64,000 bases of DNA from Rhinopithecus roxellana. Taxonomy: Eukaryota; Chordata; Mammalia; Primates; Cercopithecidae. Position 1 is the stretch's first letter. The number at the start of each line of letters is the position of its first letter. The notes under the pieces are model-generated. The model saw nothing but the letters and a program-made list of their open reading frames with translations, had not been told where the DNA came from and did not search any database. Both the position numbers and the translations under genes were made by a program. This document shows positions 47,698-58,217 of the stretch, piece by piece. Location of the stretch: contig NC_044557.1 of assembly GCF_007565055.1 (NCBI RefSeq), positions 70,646,095-70,710,094 on the forward strand, in the 5' to 3' direction.

Positions 47698-47966
47698 GGC
47701 CGGGTGCAGTGGCTCACGCCTGTAATCCCAGCACTTTGGGAGGCCGAGGCGGGCAGATCACGAGGTCAGGTGTTCAAGACAAGCCTGGCCAACATGGCGA
47801 AACCCCGTCTCTACTAAAAATACAAAAAAGAGCCAGGTGTGGTAGTGGGCGCTTGTAATCCCAGCTACTCGGGAGGCTGAGGCAGGAGAATCGCTCGAAC
47901 CTGGGAGGCGGAAGTTGCAATGAGCTGAGAGTGCGCCACTGCACTCTAGCCTGGACGACAAGAGTG

Positions 47967-48001
<35 letters not shown>
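47698..48001 (+). mobile_element. AluS/Y-type SINE
   Basis: Complete Alu with a poly(A) of about 33. Target-site duplication aagagtgctagaact at 47683-47697 and 48001-48015. Confidence 0.97.
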
Positions 48002-48005
<4 letters not shown>

Positions 48006-48015
48006 TGCTAGAACT

Positions 48016-48484
48016 ATACTTAATGGGGAAAAACAGTAAGAAGGGCAGCATTTATCTTGTTTTCTGGTCACTTTTACCAGCATGCAATAATGCCGGAAAT
48101 AGCCTTTCTTTCTTCCTTATAAATAATCCCATGTGCCTCATAGAGATGCAGCATATCCCATAAACATTTGTGCCAAGTAAAACTCCTAGAGCAGTATTCA
48201 AATTCTCAAAACCTGCTGAAATTAGAATCAGTACACATTTGAGTATTTTTGGAAATGGAATCTGTAGCATATCTAGCTACAGGTGTTTCTGACCCAGGTC
48301 AGGGGAGACTGGTGAATATGAACCCTTGAAAAAGAAAGTGTTGAATAAGGCTTTAGATTTTTGAAAACTGAATTCTAAATGTTTCTTCCTTCTCCTCATT
48401 TTGTAATTTCAAGTTATCATTTATTTTTTAAATATAATTTTTAGCAAAACTTTCTACTGACCTTTCCTTTCTTCTGTTCATTCA
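48016..48484. other. Unassigned intergenic sequence
   Basis: No supported feature. Confidence 0.35.
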
Positions 48485-48574
48485 GTTTGTTCAATAAATA
48501 TTTATTGAGCACCTACTAATACCAAAGATCAGTCTAGGCACACAAGATCAATCAGTTATCAAAACAGATGAAAG

Positions 48575-48869
48575 GGCTGGGTGCAGTGGCTCACACCTAT
48601 AATCACCGCACTTTGGGAGGCCAAGGTGGGCAGATCACTTGAGATTAGGAGTTTGAGACTGACCAGCCTGGCCAACATGGGGAAACTCCATCTCTACTAA
48701 AAATACAAAATTAACTGGGCATTGTGGTGCGTGTCTGTAATCCCTGCTACTCCAGAGGCTGAGGCAGGAGCATCACTTGAACCCAGGAGGCATAGTTTGC
48801 AGTGAGTCAAGACCACGCCACTGCACTCCAGCCTGGGGAGACACAGTCTCACTGTGTCTCAAAAAAACA
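48575..48869 (+). mobile_element. AluS-type SINE
   Basis: Complete forward Alu with a short A-rich tail, 'aaaaaaacaaag'. It lies within the L2 fragment. Confidence 0.95.
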
Positions 48870-49013
48870 AAGAAATGAGGAGCCCTGCCATTAGGGAGCT
48901 TATATTCCAGAATTAATAAATAATAAATTTATCAGAAAATTAGAAGAAAATGAGTGCAATGAAGAAGTAAAATTGGAACAGGTTAACAGGGATCAAAAAT
49001 AGAGGGTGTGCAC

Positions 49014-49320
49014 TTTTTTTTTTTTTTTTTTTGAGACTGAGTCTCGCTTTGTCTTCCAGGCTGCGGTGCAGTGGTGCGATGTTGACTCACTGCAAGCTCT
49101 GCCTCCCGGATTCACGCCATTCTCCTGCCTCAGCCTCCCAAGTAACTGGGACTACAGGCACCCACCACCACACTTGGCTAATTATTTTTTTTTTGTATTG
49201 TTAGAAGAGATGGGGTTTCACTGTGTTAGACAGGATGGTCTTGATCTCCTGACCTCGTGATCCACCTGCCTCGGCCTCCCAAAGTGCTGGGATTACAGGC
49301 ATGAGCCACCGCTGCCAGCC
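49014..49320 (-). mobile_element. AluY/S-type SINE, antisense
   Basis: Poly(T) 49014-49032 followed by a complete antisense Alu to 'gccaccgctgccagcc'. It lies within the same L2 fragment. Confidence 0.95.
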
Positions 49321-49496
49321 ACACGTTGTATTTTTAAATAGAGAGGTCAGAGTAGGCCTTGGTGACTTTTCAGCAATGACTCATAGAGGGGAGGTTGGTG
49401 TTTTTTAAATTGTCTTTCCCACTCCATAGAATCAATGGTTCTTTCCATTTATCCAAGTAGTATACGTTGAATAGTACAGAACTAGTACGTGGATGG

Positions 49497-49796
49497 GGCC
49501 GGACGCGGTGACTCATGCCTGTAATCCCAGCACGTGGGGAGGCCGAGATGGGAGGATCATGAGGTCAGGAGATCAAGACCATTGTGGACAACATGGTGAA
49601 ACCCTGTCTCTACTAACAATACCAAAATTAGCTGGGCTTGGTGGTGTGCACCTGTAGTCCCAGCTACTCAGGAGACTGAGGCAGGAGTATGGTTTGAACC
49701 CAGAAGGCGGAGGCTGCAGTGAGCCAAGATCTCGCCACTGCACTCCAGCCTGGGGACAGAGCGAGACTCCGCCAAAAAAAAAAAAAAAACAAAAAA
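49497..49796 (+). mobile_element. AluY/S-type SINE
   Basis: Complete forward Alu. Target-site duplication agaactagtacgtgg (about 49479-49493) and agaactagtacatgg (about 49797-49811), one mismatch. Confidence 0.96.
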
Positions 49797-49854
49797 GAAC
49801 TAGTACATGGCATGTACACTTCATAGAGCACATCTTTAAAACAAAGAGCAAAAG

Positions 49855-50206
49855 TGCTATGGTCGGAATGTTTGTGTCTCCCCAAAATTCACATGCTGAA
49901 ACCCTAAACCCCAAGATGATGGTGTTCAAAGGTGAGCCTTTGTGGGGGTGATTAGGTCATGGGGGAAGAGGCCTCATAAATGGAATTAGTGTCCTTATAA
50001 AAGAGGCTCAGGGGAGACCCCGTCACTCCTGTGAAGTTAGAGTGAGATGATGGCTGCCTGTGAGAAAGCAGGCTCCTTCCAGAACCTGCAGTCACCTTGA
50101 TCTTGGAATTCTCAGTTTCCAGAATCATGAGAAACACATTTCTGTTCTTTGTAAGCTATACCCAGTTTATGATATTTTTGTTATAGCAGCCTGAATGGAC
50201 TAAGAA
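49855..50206 (+). mobile_element. Solo MaLR (MLT1/MST-type) LTR
   Basis: Starts TGCTATGGTCGGAATGTTTGTGTC, runs through 'gtgattaggtcatggggga' and 'ttccttataaaagagg'-type text, and ends 'cagcctgaatggactaaga'. This is the sense version of the LTRs found in reverse at 3990, 13656, 25315 and 54309. Confidence 0.85.
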
Positions 50207-50339
50207 AGGAAGACAAATTTAACACAAACAGTTCTACAAAATAAACTGCTTAAAGAATATCTGTTTTGGGTATTTGATATTTGTGCAATAAGGGAAAAGA
50301 CTATTACAAAATATTTTTCTCTCTGGCTTTTAGCTTGCA

Positions 50340-50460
50340 AAGTTCTTCTCACACATTTTTATTTGATGTTCATTATAACTCATTGAGACAGGTGGAGTTA
50401 TTTCCATATTATAGGTGAAAAGATGAAGCTTACAGGTTTGCTTAAGTTACTCCCCCTTAA
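50340..50460 (+). repeat. MIR fragment
   Basis: 'catttttatttgatgttcattataactcattgagacaggtggagttatttccatattataggtgaaaagatgaagcttacagg' fits the sense MIR middle part. Confidence 0.7.
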
Positions 50461-50514
50461 GTGATCCCGCATTGCCCCCTCGGATTCCCCTTTCCCCAGA
50501 TCTCTGATCACTAT

Positions 50515-50830
50515 TGACAAGGCCCTTCATGATCTGGCTTCTGCTTCATTTCCACAGCATCTCTTGCTAATTTCCTCTTTACTGGCCATACTCCCAAGAT
50601 ATCTAGCTACTTCCTTTCACTATTTGCTAAGCTCTCCCTTTCTTACCTTTGGACTTTCACACATAGTATTTTTTGTCACCTCCTCTGGCCACCCTCTAAA
50701 GACTATCCCAGTCTCCTCTTGGGCATTTTTTATTTTCCAGTGCTAGAACCTCTCATACAAAATCATCTGAGTCCGGGGCCTTCCCCGTGTTCCATAGACA
50801 CCTCCTGGTCATTATAGTTTCTCTCAACAC
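50515..50830 (+). repeat. L2 LINE 3' region
   Basis: 'ccttcatgatctggcttctgcttcatttccacagcatctc' is the L2 segment CATGATCTGGCCCCTGCCTACCTCTCCAGC. It continues with 'actttcacacatagta' and 'cctctcatacaaaatc'. Confidence 0.65.
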
Positions 50831-52475
50831 TTCTCCTTTAGAGTTCTACATGATGGTCCCCACCCCTCATCCAAACCTTGTAAACTTCTGGAGGAGCTTG
50901 AAGCTTAGATAGGGTGAAATCCATAATCTAACTCAGCCTTTTCTCCCCTTTTTGAATTTTTTCTTGACCTTTCAAGATGAGAGATTAGTGGCTTAACACA
51001 TGGCTTCTCTGCAAGTTTCATGCCTTATAAGGTAGCTCCTTCAGGCTCACTTCTGCTAACTTCAGTTTTTCCTGCCAGGTGCTTCCTGTCCTTATCACAG
51101 CTCTGTCACTACAGGAGGAAAGGGAACTACCGCCTCTGTTTCTGTGGGCCTCTCCAAAACTCCTCCAGTTTTGATAATAACTTGCCAATCAATGTCTGGC
51201 AATTTCACAGTTCTGCTGCGATTGTCCTCCCTGCTTCACTCCGTGGAAGCAAGCCCAGTGTGCTCACTGGGGTTTGATTCCTGCTTTCAGGAACCAAAAT
51301 GTCCAAAGTTCAAAAGACAACTGTTTTTAAGCTACATATTATATAAACTGTATAGTAATTCTAACTAGTGCCTTTTAATATTTTTGGAAAGTATACAAAT
51401 ATCCATAGAAAACAGAAGTCGTGAGCAGAACAATTGCTAATTTTGAAGTGATTAATATTCATATTTACATAATCCAGATGGAATACATTCAGGATGAAAT
51501 TTTAGTATAAACTTCACCATTGAACAAAATCTTCAAAAACTTAATCTCACAAGTGAGGGATATTTTGCCTCAGAAAAAAATAAAATAAAATAACAGGAGG
51601 CCCCTGATATTTTAGGCAAATATAATTGCCTGAAATAGAGGCTGCCTTTGTAAAGAGTTATTTCTTGTGTCCTTAACTTTAAAAAGTATTACCTTCAGGT
51701 TTCATTTGATAAAACTTGGGAAATTACTTTAAAAATTAGCTTTCATTTTGGAGAAAATTATAAACACATGAGAAAGAGGGGACATTGTAGACAAGTTCAA
51801 TGGCTTCGCTTAGTAGGCCTCATTTTCTTTAACGAGGCTAGCTGAAAGGCAAACGTGAGGATAACATTGCCTCCTTCTCATGCACAATGAGTAGTTTTCT
51901 TTCTCCCCAGTTGCTATTTATTACTGAAAGAGGAAAATGTCAGCATCTCTTTTAACGGAAGCCAATGCAGCACCTCAAATGGTGAAAACTGGTGGCAGTT
52001 ACTCAACCAGAGTGGTTTAAAAGTGTGCACTTTTAAAACCAAACGTAATTGTAACTCAGTAGTCATAAATGAAAAAGGATGCTGAACCTGAATTCAATAT
52101 TTCATGATTAGAGAGACTTCTTACTATATTTTTTCCTTCTAATGTCTGAACTGGGTCATATTTATTCTTCAACCATGAACAAAAGGAGATTATTTAATTT
52201 TCTTTTGATCCACGTGTGTATTGGATTGTTATCAAGTTTCTTACTGGAAAAGGTTAGGTTAATATTTTGATAACAGATAAAATCTTCAAAGTAAGCCAGA
52301 AGCTTAAGTAACGCAAGTTAGATTTCATGGGCTAGAATGTCAACGATGAAGCGTAGAGGAAGGATTTGCAAGTCATACATAAAATGGTTATCCTTAGTGT
52401 AAAGTTTATATTCCTCCATGCCAACAACTCTTTTAACATATTACCTTGTCCTTTATATTCAGGTGTCAGAAGAGA
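50831..52475. other. Unassigned intergenic sequence
   Basis: About 1.6 kb with no named repeat and no supported gene. The overlapping 85- and 74-codon plus-strand frames at 51020-51368 have no recognisable motif. Confidence 0.35.
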
Positions 52476-52483
52476 CCTTAGAG

Positions 52484-53137
52484 CAGCAGCCCCCAACCTT
52501 TTTGCTATCAGGGACCAGAGAGACAATTTTTCCAGGGACCTGGAGTGGGGGTTTTGGGGGTGGGGGAGATGGTTTCTGGATGAAACTGTTCCACCACAGA
52601 TGATCAGGCATTAGATTCTTTTTTTTTTTTTTTTTTTTTGAGATGGAGTCTGGCTCTGTCGCCAGGGCTGGAGTGCAGTGGCCGGATCTCAGCTCACTGC
52701 AAGCTCCGCCTCCTGGGTTCCCGCCATTCTCCTGCCTCAGCCTCCCGAGTAGCTGGGACTACAGGCGCCCGCCACCTCGCCTGGCTAGATTTTTGTATTT
52801 TTTTGGTAGAGACGGGGTTTCACCGTGTTAGCCAGGATGGTCTCAATCTCCTGACCTCATGATCCGCCCGTCTCGGCCTCCCAAAGTGCTGGGATTACAG
52901 GCTTGAGCCACCGTGCCCGGCCTAGATTCTTATGAGGAGTGTGCAACCTGGATCCCTCACATGCACAGTTTATATAAGGTTGGTGCTTCTATGAGGATCT
53001 AATGCTGCTGATCTGACAGGAGGCAGAGATCAGGCAGTAATGCTTACTTGCCCACTGCTCACCTCATGCTGTGCAGGCCAGTTCCTAACAGGCCAAGGAC
53101 CAGTACCAATCTGTGGCCCCAGGGTTGAGGACCCCTG
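52484..53137 (-). mobile_element. MER1-type hAT (Charlie-group) transposon, split by an Alu
   Basis: Left part 52484-52620 starts 'cagcagcccccaacctttttgctatcagggacc'. Right part 52923-53137 ends 'caatctgtggccccagggttgaggacccctg'. These are the termini of MER1A/B in reverse. The 8-bp flanks ccttagag (52476-52483) and ccttacag (53138-53145) differ at one base, as expected for an old hAT insertion. Nonautonomous, with no transposase. The central AT-rich part of the full element is missing. Confidence 0.88.
52621..52922 (-). mobile_element. AluY-type SINE, antisense, Old World monkey-like
   Basis: Complete and little diverged. Target-site duplication tagattctt at 52612-52620 and 52923-52931. In element sense it carries 'gctcaagcctgtaatccc', 'ctagccaggcgaggtggcg' and 'gagatccggccactgcac', the combination I associate with macaque/baboon AluY subfamilies. 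Confidence 0.97.
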
Positions 53138-53145
53138 CCTTACAG

Positions 53146-53814
53146 AGTCCAAGAGTAGCAAATCCATATGCTGATGTGGGACCAAGCAGTTACAATGAAT
53201 GAGCATATCTGTCACTGTAAGTAATAGCAGTGATGGAAACCATGGGAATTTGAGAGCATATGCCATATTTAAAGATATTCAAATCAACTTAAAAATAAAT
53301 GTTGTGCCTTCCGTACAAAGTCCATCCACAAACCCAATGTGGCCTGCGGCTCTCCAGTTTTCTCCCCTTACAGTTTAGCCCAGCCTAGACTACAGTTTCT
53401 TCCAACCTCTCATCCAAGGCCTAGGTTCGTTCTTGAGCATTCCCACCAGTGGCCATTCAACTTCTGTTTGAGCAATTCCAGTTGTAAGAATTTTGGGGAA
53501 CTGTTAAGTCCTTTGCCAGTCATATTAGTGGTGGTAGTGATGGTAGTGTCTTTTGTGCTTTAGGATAAAATCAGAACAGATTAGTGAACTTTAACAATAG
53601 ATTTCTTTGGCCAACAAGGATCCGATGGACCTCTTGTTGTTTTGTGATTGTTTCTTGAGACTCTGTCCCTGTCGAGGATTATAACTCTTTGTTTCATGGA
53701 GGATATCATCAGTTTCAGAACTGCACAATGTTTACTTTTTCTTGTATTATTCCAGGTTTACTTCTATGGCTCATGTCATATAGGCTGATCTCAGAAGGGC
53801 CTGTTTGCCATTAG
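53146..53814. other. Unassigned intergenic sequence
   Basis: No supported feature. The short frames are unremarkable. Confidence 0.35.
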
Positions 53815-54165
53815 CGTTGATTCACCCCATCACATATTTACTGAGTGATTTCTTCATGCTAGGCACTGTCTAGTTACTGGGATACAGGACAGAAAAGCAC
53901 GTAAAGGGCTTTCCTTTCCTGGGACTTACATTTTACTCAGGGAAATAAATACAATCAAGAAAACAAAAACATGATAATTGAAAGTTCTAATGAATTCTCT
54001 GAAGGAAATAGAGGCTGGAGGAGGGAGGCAGGAGGTAGCCAGATCATGCATCCTAGTAGACTTCCAGGCTACTAGGAGTTTGGAGTATTGTAAGAAAATA
54101 ATGAGAAGGCACTGAAGGATTTTAAGCAGAATAACATGATCTTAGAGCACGGTTTGCAAAGGGAG
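53815..54165 (-). repeat. L2 fragment, antisense
   Basis: 'catatttactgagtgatttcttcatgctaggcactgtctagttactgggatacagga' and 'cactgaaggattttaagcagaataacatgatc' are antisense L2 3' UTR text. A further piece at 55310-55480 continues it beyond the nested LTRs. Confidence 0.65.
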
Positions 54166-54276
54166 AACACTAATATATATTCAGTGTAGAAATATGAGAA
54201 ACTACCCAAAAATGTTAAAAAGAAGATCCATTATGCAAGAGCCCGTTACCCAGAGACAAGTACGGTGTAGGATGGG

Positions 54277-55303
54277 AGGTATGGTAGCCAGAATTCTAAA
54301 ATGGCTCCTGTCTTTATCTGTTCTGGCTGCTACAACAGAATACCACAGACTGAGTGGCTTGAACAACAAACATTTATTTCTCACAGTTTGGAAGCTGGGA
54401 AGCCCAAGACTGAGGTGCAAGCAGATCCGAGTCTGGTGAAGCACTCCAGCTGGCTTGTAGAAGCCATCTTTTCCTTGTATCCTCACATGGAGGGAGCCCA
54501 GGCCCTTCCATCTAATGTAATATAAGGACACTAATTCCATCATGAGTTCCACCCCCATTTCCTAATATAACCCTGATTTTTACCTTCTAAAGACTCCGTC
54601 GCCTAATATTAGCCCATTGGATTTGCGTTTGGGTTTCCATATATGAATTCTGGGGAGTCACAAACAGGCAGTTCATCACAGTTCCCAAGATTCCTATCCT
54701 CTGGTGTGCGTTCCCTGTGTGCTCTTTTCACCTCCTGCGTATGAGGGGAATGTGAACATGAATAAGAAGATTTATCATTCTTTTGATTAGGTTACATTAT
54801 GTAGCAAAGGTGAAAGGAATTTTTAAAAATGTAATTAAGGCATTTGATCAGTTATACTAAGTTATTAAAGAAGATTGTCCTGTGTGGGCCTGACCTAGTC
54901 AAGGGAGCCCTTTAAAAGAGGCTCTAGAGGTCAGAGACAAAAGTCAGAGAGATTCAGAGCAGTAGATGTGCTTTCCTGTTGGTGTGAAGAAAATTGCCAT
55001 GTAGAGAAACCCAAGTGGCAAGAAGTAATGGGTGGCTCTTCGTTGCTGAGGGCCTCACTCCTACAACTGAAAGGAAAGGTGTCATGATGCCCAGTGATCT
55101 TGAAGAGGCTCAGATCTGAGATTGCAACCCAAGCCAACACCTGGATTTCAGCCTAGTGAGAACCCGAACAGAGAACCCAGCAAAGCCATGCCCGGACTCC
55201 TAGCGCACAAAACTGTGGGTAGTAAATTGTGAGAGAATAACTAATTGTTTTTTCTAAGCCACTAGATTTATAGTAATTATTGCACAGCAATAGCAAACTC
55301 ATA
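54277..55303 (+). mobile_element. Old LTR-type repeat, split by a MaLR LTR
   Basis: Left end 'gtatggtagccagaattctaaaatgg' (54277-54308). Body 54681-55303 includes 'ttgattaggttacattatgtagcaaaggtg', 'gagaacccagcaaagccatgcccggactcctagcgcacaaaactgtg' and 'tgcacagcaatagcaaactc'. This is the layout of an old mammalian LTR (probably ERVL/MaLR class, name uncertain). Confidence 0.55.
54309..54680 (-). mobile_element. MaLR LTR, antisense, nested in the older LTR
   Basis: Starts TGTCTTTATCTGTTCTGG, contains 'ctcacagtttggaagctggg' and 'cctcacatgg', and ends 'gttcatcaca'. The 5-bp flanks gctcc (54304-54308) and gttcc (54681-54685) differ at one base, consistent with MaLR integration. Confidence 0.78.
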
Positions 55304-55309
55304 AAAGGG

Positions 55310-55480
55310 AGTGACATGATTTTCTCTGTGACCAAACTGACTAGAGAGGGATAAGAGTAGAGGCCATTGAGAAAGTCACCATCATGGTCTAGGCAAAATG
55401 TAAGCATGGCTTGGAGTGGCTTGGAAAGTAGACAGACTTTGAATTATGTTTTGGGAGTGAAACAGGGCTAAAGTGAAACA
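55310..55480 (-). repeat. L2 fragment, antisense (continuation)
   Basis: 'gagtgacatgattttctctgtgaccaaactgactagagaggg' and 'ccatcatggtctaggcaaaatg' continue the antisense L2 of 53815-54165. Confidence 0.5.
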
Positions 55481-55704
55481 GGGCTAGCTAGCTGATAAAA
55501 ACAGTTTGGAGGGTGAAATAAATGAAATTATCAGGAATGATTCTTACAACTTTGGCATAAGCAAATGAGTGGATGGTGGTGCTGTTTAGTAAATATTGAA
55601 AGACTAGAGGAGGAATATTTTGTTCTGTGGAGTTAAGAAGAGTGGCAGAAGATGGTGTTCAGTTTTAGAAATATTCTATTTTACCAAATTAGAAGTTAGG
55701 TGAA

Positions 55705-55775
55705 CTTCATTTACATATGTATGTATATCTATACATGTATATATGTATGCATGCTGTATTACATGTAATATGATT
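55705..55775. repeat. Irregular (ATGTAT)n low-complexity tract
   Basis: Alternating ATGTATATC/ATATGTATGCATG units. Confidence 0.8.
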
Positions 55776-55779
55776 ATGT

Positions 55780-56160
55780 GTTTTATAAAAATTATGATAG
55801 TACATTTCTTCATTTTACCTTTTCTCCACTTAACAGTAAAAACATAAATATTAATAGTTATAAAGTATTCTACCCTGTACAGTCCCTTATTCCCATATTG
55901 TTTGTTTTTTGTTTTGTTTTGTTTTGCTTTTTGCTTTTATTTTGTCCTAGTGAATATTCTTATTGTATTGGGTTTATTCAAATGTATTAAATTACCCCTC
56001 AGAAACATGATTTATATTTACATCCCTCATAATGATATATAAGAAAGCTAGCTGACCCCATTTTCACCACTGGGTATTGTTATTTTAAAAGCATCTTTGC
56101 CATTCTAGAGGTGAAAAAAATTCACTTCTCTATTAATGTTTCATAGCTTGTATATCTTGA
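55780..56160 (-). repeat. Possible old L1 (L1ME/HAL1-like), antisense
   Basis: Texture such as 'ctgtacagtccctta...', 'gaatattcttattgtattgg' and 'catctttgccattctagaggtgaaaaaaattc' resembles antisense ancient L1 3' DNA. Weak. Confidence 0.35.
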
Positions 56161-56823
56161 AGATATGCTTCAGTGTTTTGTATTATTTCTTCTTGCCTGG
56201 CCTAATGTCTCTCACTGTATTTGATGTACATATGACTAGAGTCGGATCCTATTGTTAGTAAGAATGATGCCATTAAGTCCCACATCCTCTGTGATAACAT
56301 GGGTATTGCCTCTGACATTTCTTGAGATTGTATCTAGAATCAGAAAGCCTTGATGCTGTCCTCATGTACAAGCCAGCTTTTCTCTAAAAACATAGAGTGT
56401 ATAATTATTTTTATACCTTGCCTATACAAAAGAAAAAGCAAAAAAAAAAAAAAAAAGTCAGTAACATTTTTCATCTGGCTTTTCTGTATTTTTTAAATGG
56501 TATATGGTAAATAATACTACCATCTTTTTCAGCTAAACTATCAAGTAAAACCTCCACAACATATTTCAATAATCAGTTATGAGAGGTGTATTAAGCCAAT
56601 GAGAGTGTGTATTATTTAATAATAGTTCCCTTTAGGTGATGGGTTTTTGATGGGTGATTGTTATTTTGGTTTTGTTACTTTTCTATATTGCCAAAACTTA
56701 ATATGGAACGCGTAATTCTCCCTTAAAAAGAAAAGTTTGAATAGAGCTTTAAATTTTAATAAAGAGCACTTTAAGATGTCTTCGAAAGTAAGTCTGTAAA
56801 ATTGCTTTAATAATCAAGAACAG
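56161..56823. other. Mostly unassigned, with a possible old L1 3' end
   Basis: 56560-56770 ('tatgagaggtgtattaagcc...', 'gttacttttctatattgcc') may be a sense L1ME/HAL1 3' end. The rest is unassigned. A poly(A) run lies at about 56440. Confidence 0.3.
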
Positions 56824-57127
56824 GGCCGGGCGCAGTGGCTCACACCTATAATCCCAGCACTTTGGAAGGCCAAGGCGGGTGGATCACTTGAGGTCAGGAG
56901 TTCAAGACCAGCCTAGCCAACATGGTGAAACCTCCTCTCTACTAAAAATAAAAAAATTAGCTGGGCATGGTGGTGCATGCCTGTAGTTCCAGCTACTCGG
57001 GAGGCTGAGGCAGGAGAATCGCTTAAACCCAGGAGGCAGCAGTTGCAATGAGCCGAGATAGTGCCACTGCACTCCAACCTGGGCAACAGAGTGAGACTCC
57101 ATCTCAAAAAACAAACAAACAAACAAA
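56824..57127 (+). mobile_element. AluS-type SINE
   Basis: Complete, from GGCCGGGCGCAGTGG to a (CAAA)n tail. It sits 60 bp upstream of L1-B. Confidence 0.96.
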
Positions 57128-57187
57128 AACAGAAGTAACCTGAACACTTGCAGGGATTAAATGGAAAAACTTTAAAAAGCAGGTGCA

Positions 57188-58217
57188 GGGGGCGGAGCAA
57201 GATGGCCGAATAGGAACAGCTCCAGTCTCCAACTCCCAGCACGAGCGACACAGAGGACCGGTGATTTCTGCATTTTCAACTGAGGTACTGGGGTCATCTC
57301 ACTGGGGAGTGCCGGACAATTGGTGCTGGTCAGCTGCTGCAGCCCGACCAGCAAGAGCTGAAGCAGGGCAAGGCATTGCCTCACCTGGGAAGCACAAGGG
57401 GGAAGGGAATCCCTTTTCCTAGCCAGGGGAACTGCGACACACAACACCTGGAAAATCGGGTAATTCCCACCCCAATACTGCGCTTTAAGCAAACGGGCAC
57501 ACCAGGAGATTATACCCACACCTGGCCGGGAGGGTCCCACGGCCACGGAGCCTGCCTCATTGCTAGCACAGCAGTCTGCGATCTAACCGAAACCGCAGCA
57601 GCGAGACTGGGGGAGGGGCGCCCGCCATTGCTGAGGCTTAAGTAGGTAAACAAAGCCGCTGGGAAGCTCGAACTGGGTGGAGCTCACAGCAGCTCAAGGA
57701 AACCTGCCTGTCTCTGTAGACTCCACCTCTGGGGACAGGGCACAGTTAACAACAAAAGGGGAAGCAGCAGAGGCCTCTGCAGACGCGAACGACTCTGTCT
57801 GACAGCTTTGAAGAGAGCAGTGGATCTCCCAACACAGAGGTTGAGATCTGAGAATGGACAGACTGCCTGCTCAAGTGGGTCCCTGATCCCTGAGTAGCCT
57901 AACTGGGAGACATCCCCCACTAGGGGCAGTCTGACACCCCACACCTCACAGGGAGGAGTACACCCAGGAGAGGAAGCTTCCAAAGTAAGAATCAGACAGG
58001 TACACTTGCTGTTCAGCAATATTCTATCTTCGGCAACCTCTGCTGCTGATACCCAGGCAAACAGGGTCTGGAGTGGACCTCAAGCAATCTCCAACAGACC
58101 TATAGCTGAGGGTCCTGACTGTCAGAAGGAAAACTATCAAACAGGAAGGACAGCTATACCAAAACCCCATCAGTATGTCACCATCATCAAAGACCAGAGA
58201 CAGATAAAACCACAAAG
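57188..58217 (+). promoter_or_regulatory. L1-B 5' UTR / internal promoter
   Basis: 1030 bp upstream of ORF1 with complete 5' end. It acts as an internal RNA polymerase II promoter in this family. It is GC-richer than the surroundings and has CpGs in the first 500 bp. Minus-strand frames here (57172-57546 and 57684-58019) are probably incidental. Confidence 0.85.
57198..57208 (+). promoter_or_regulatory. YY1 site at the L1-B 5' end
   Basis: CAAGATGGCCG, the conserved YY1 motif of L1 elements that fixes the transcription start near base 1. One C is missing just before it compared with the usual GGAGCCAAG. L1-A lacks the site. Confidence 0.8.

Larger units (their letters stand above)
48485..49400 (-). 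repeat. L2 fragment, antisense, split by two Alus
   Basis: Three collinear pieces: 48485-48572 ('aatatttattgagcacctac...gtctaggcaca'), 48870-49012 ('gccctgccattagggagcttatattccag') and 49321-49400 ('gtcagagtaggccttggtgactttt'). They follow antisense L2 order. Confidence 0.65.

Noticed and set aside
54202..54558. 118-codon minus-strand open frame
   Set aside because: Lies across two nested LTRs. Composition and position give no reason to call it a gene.
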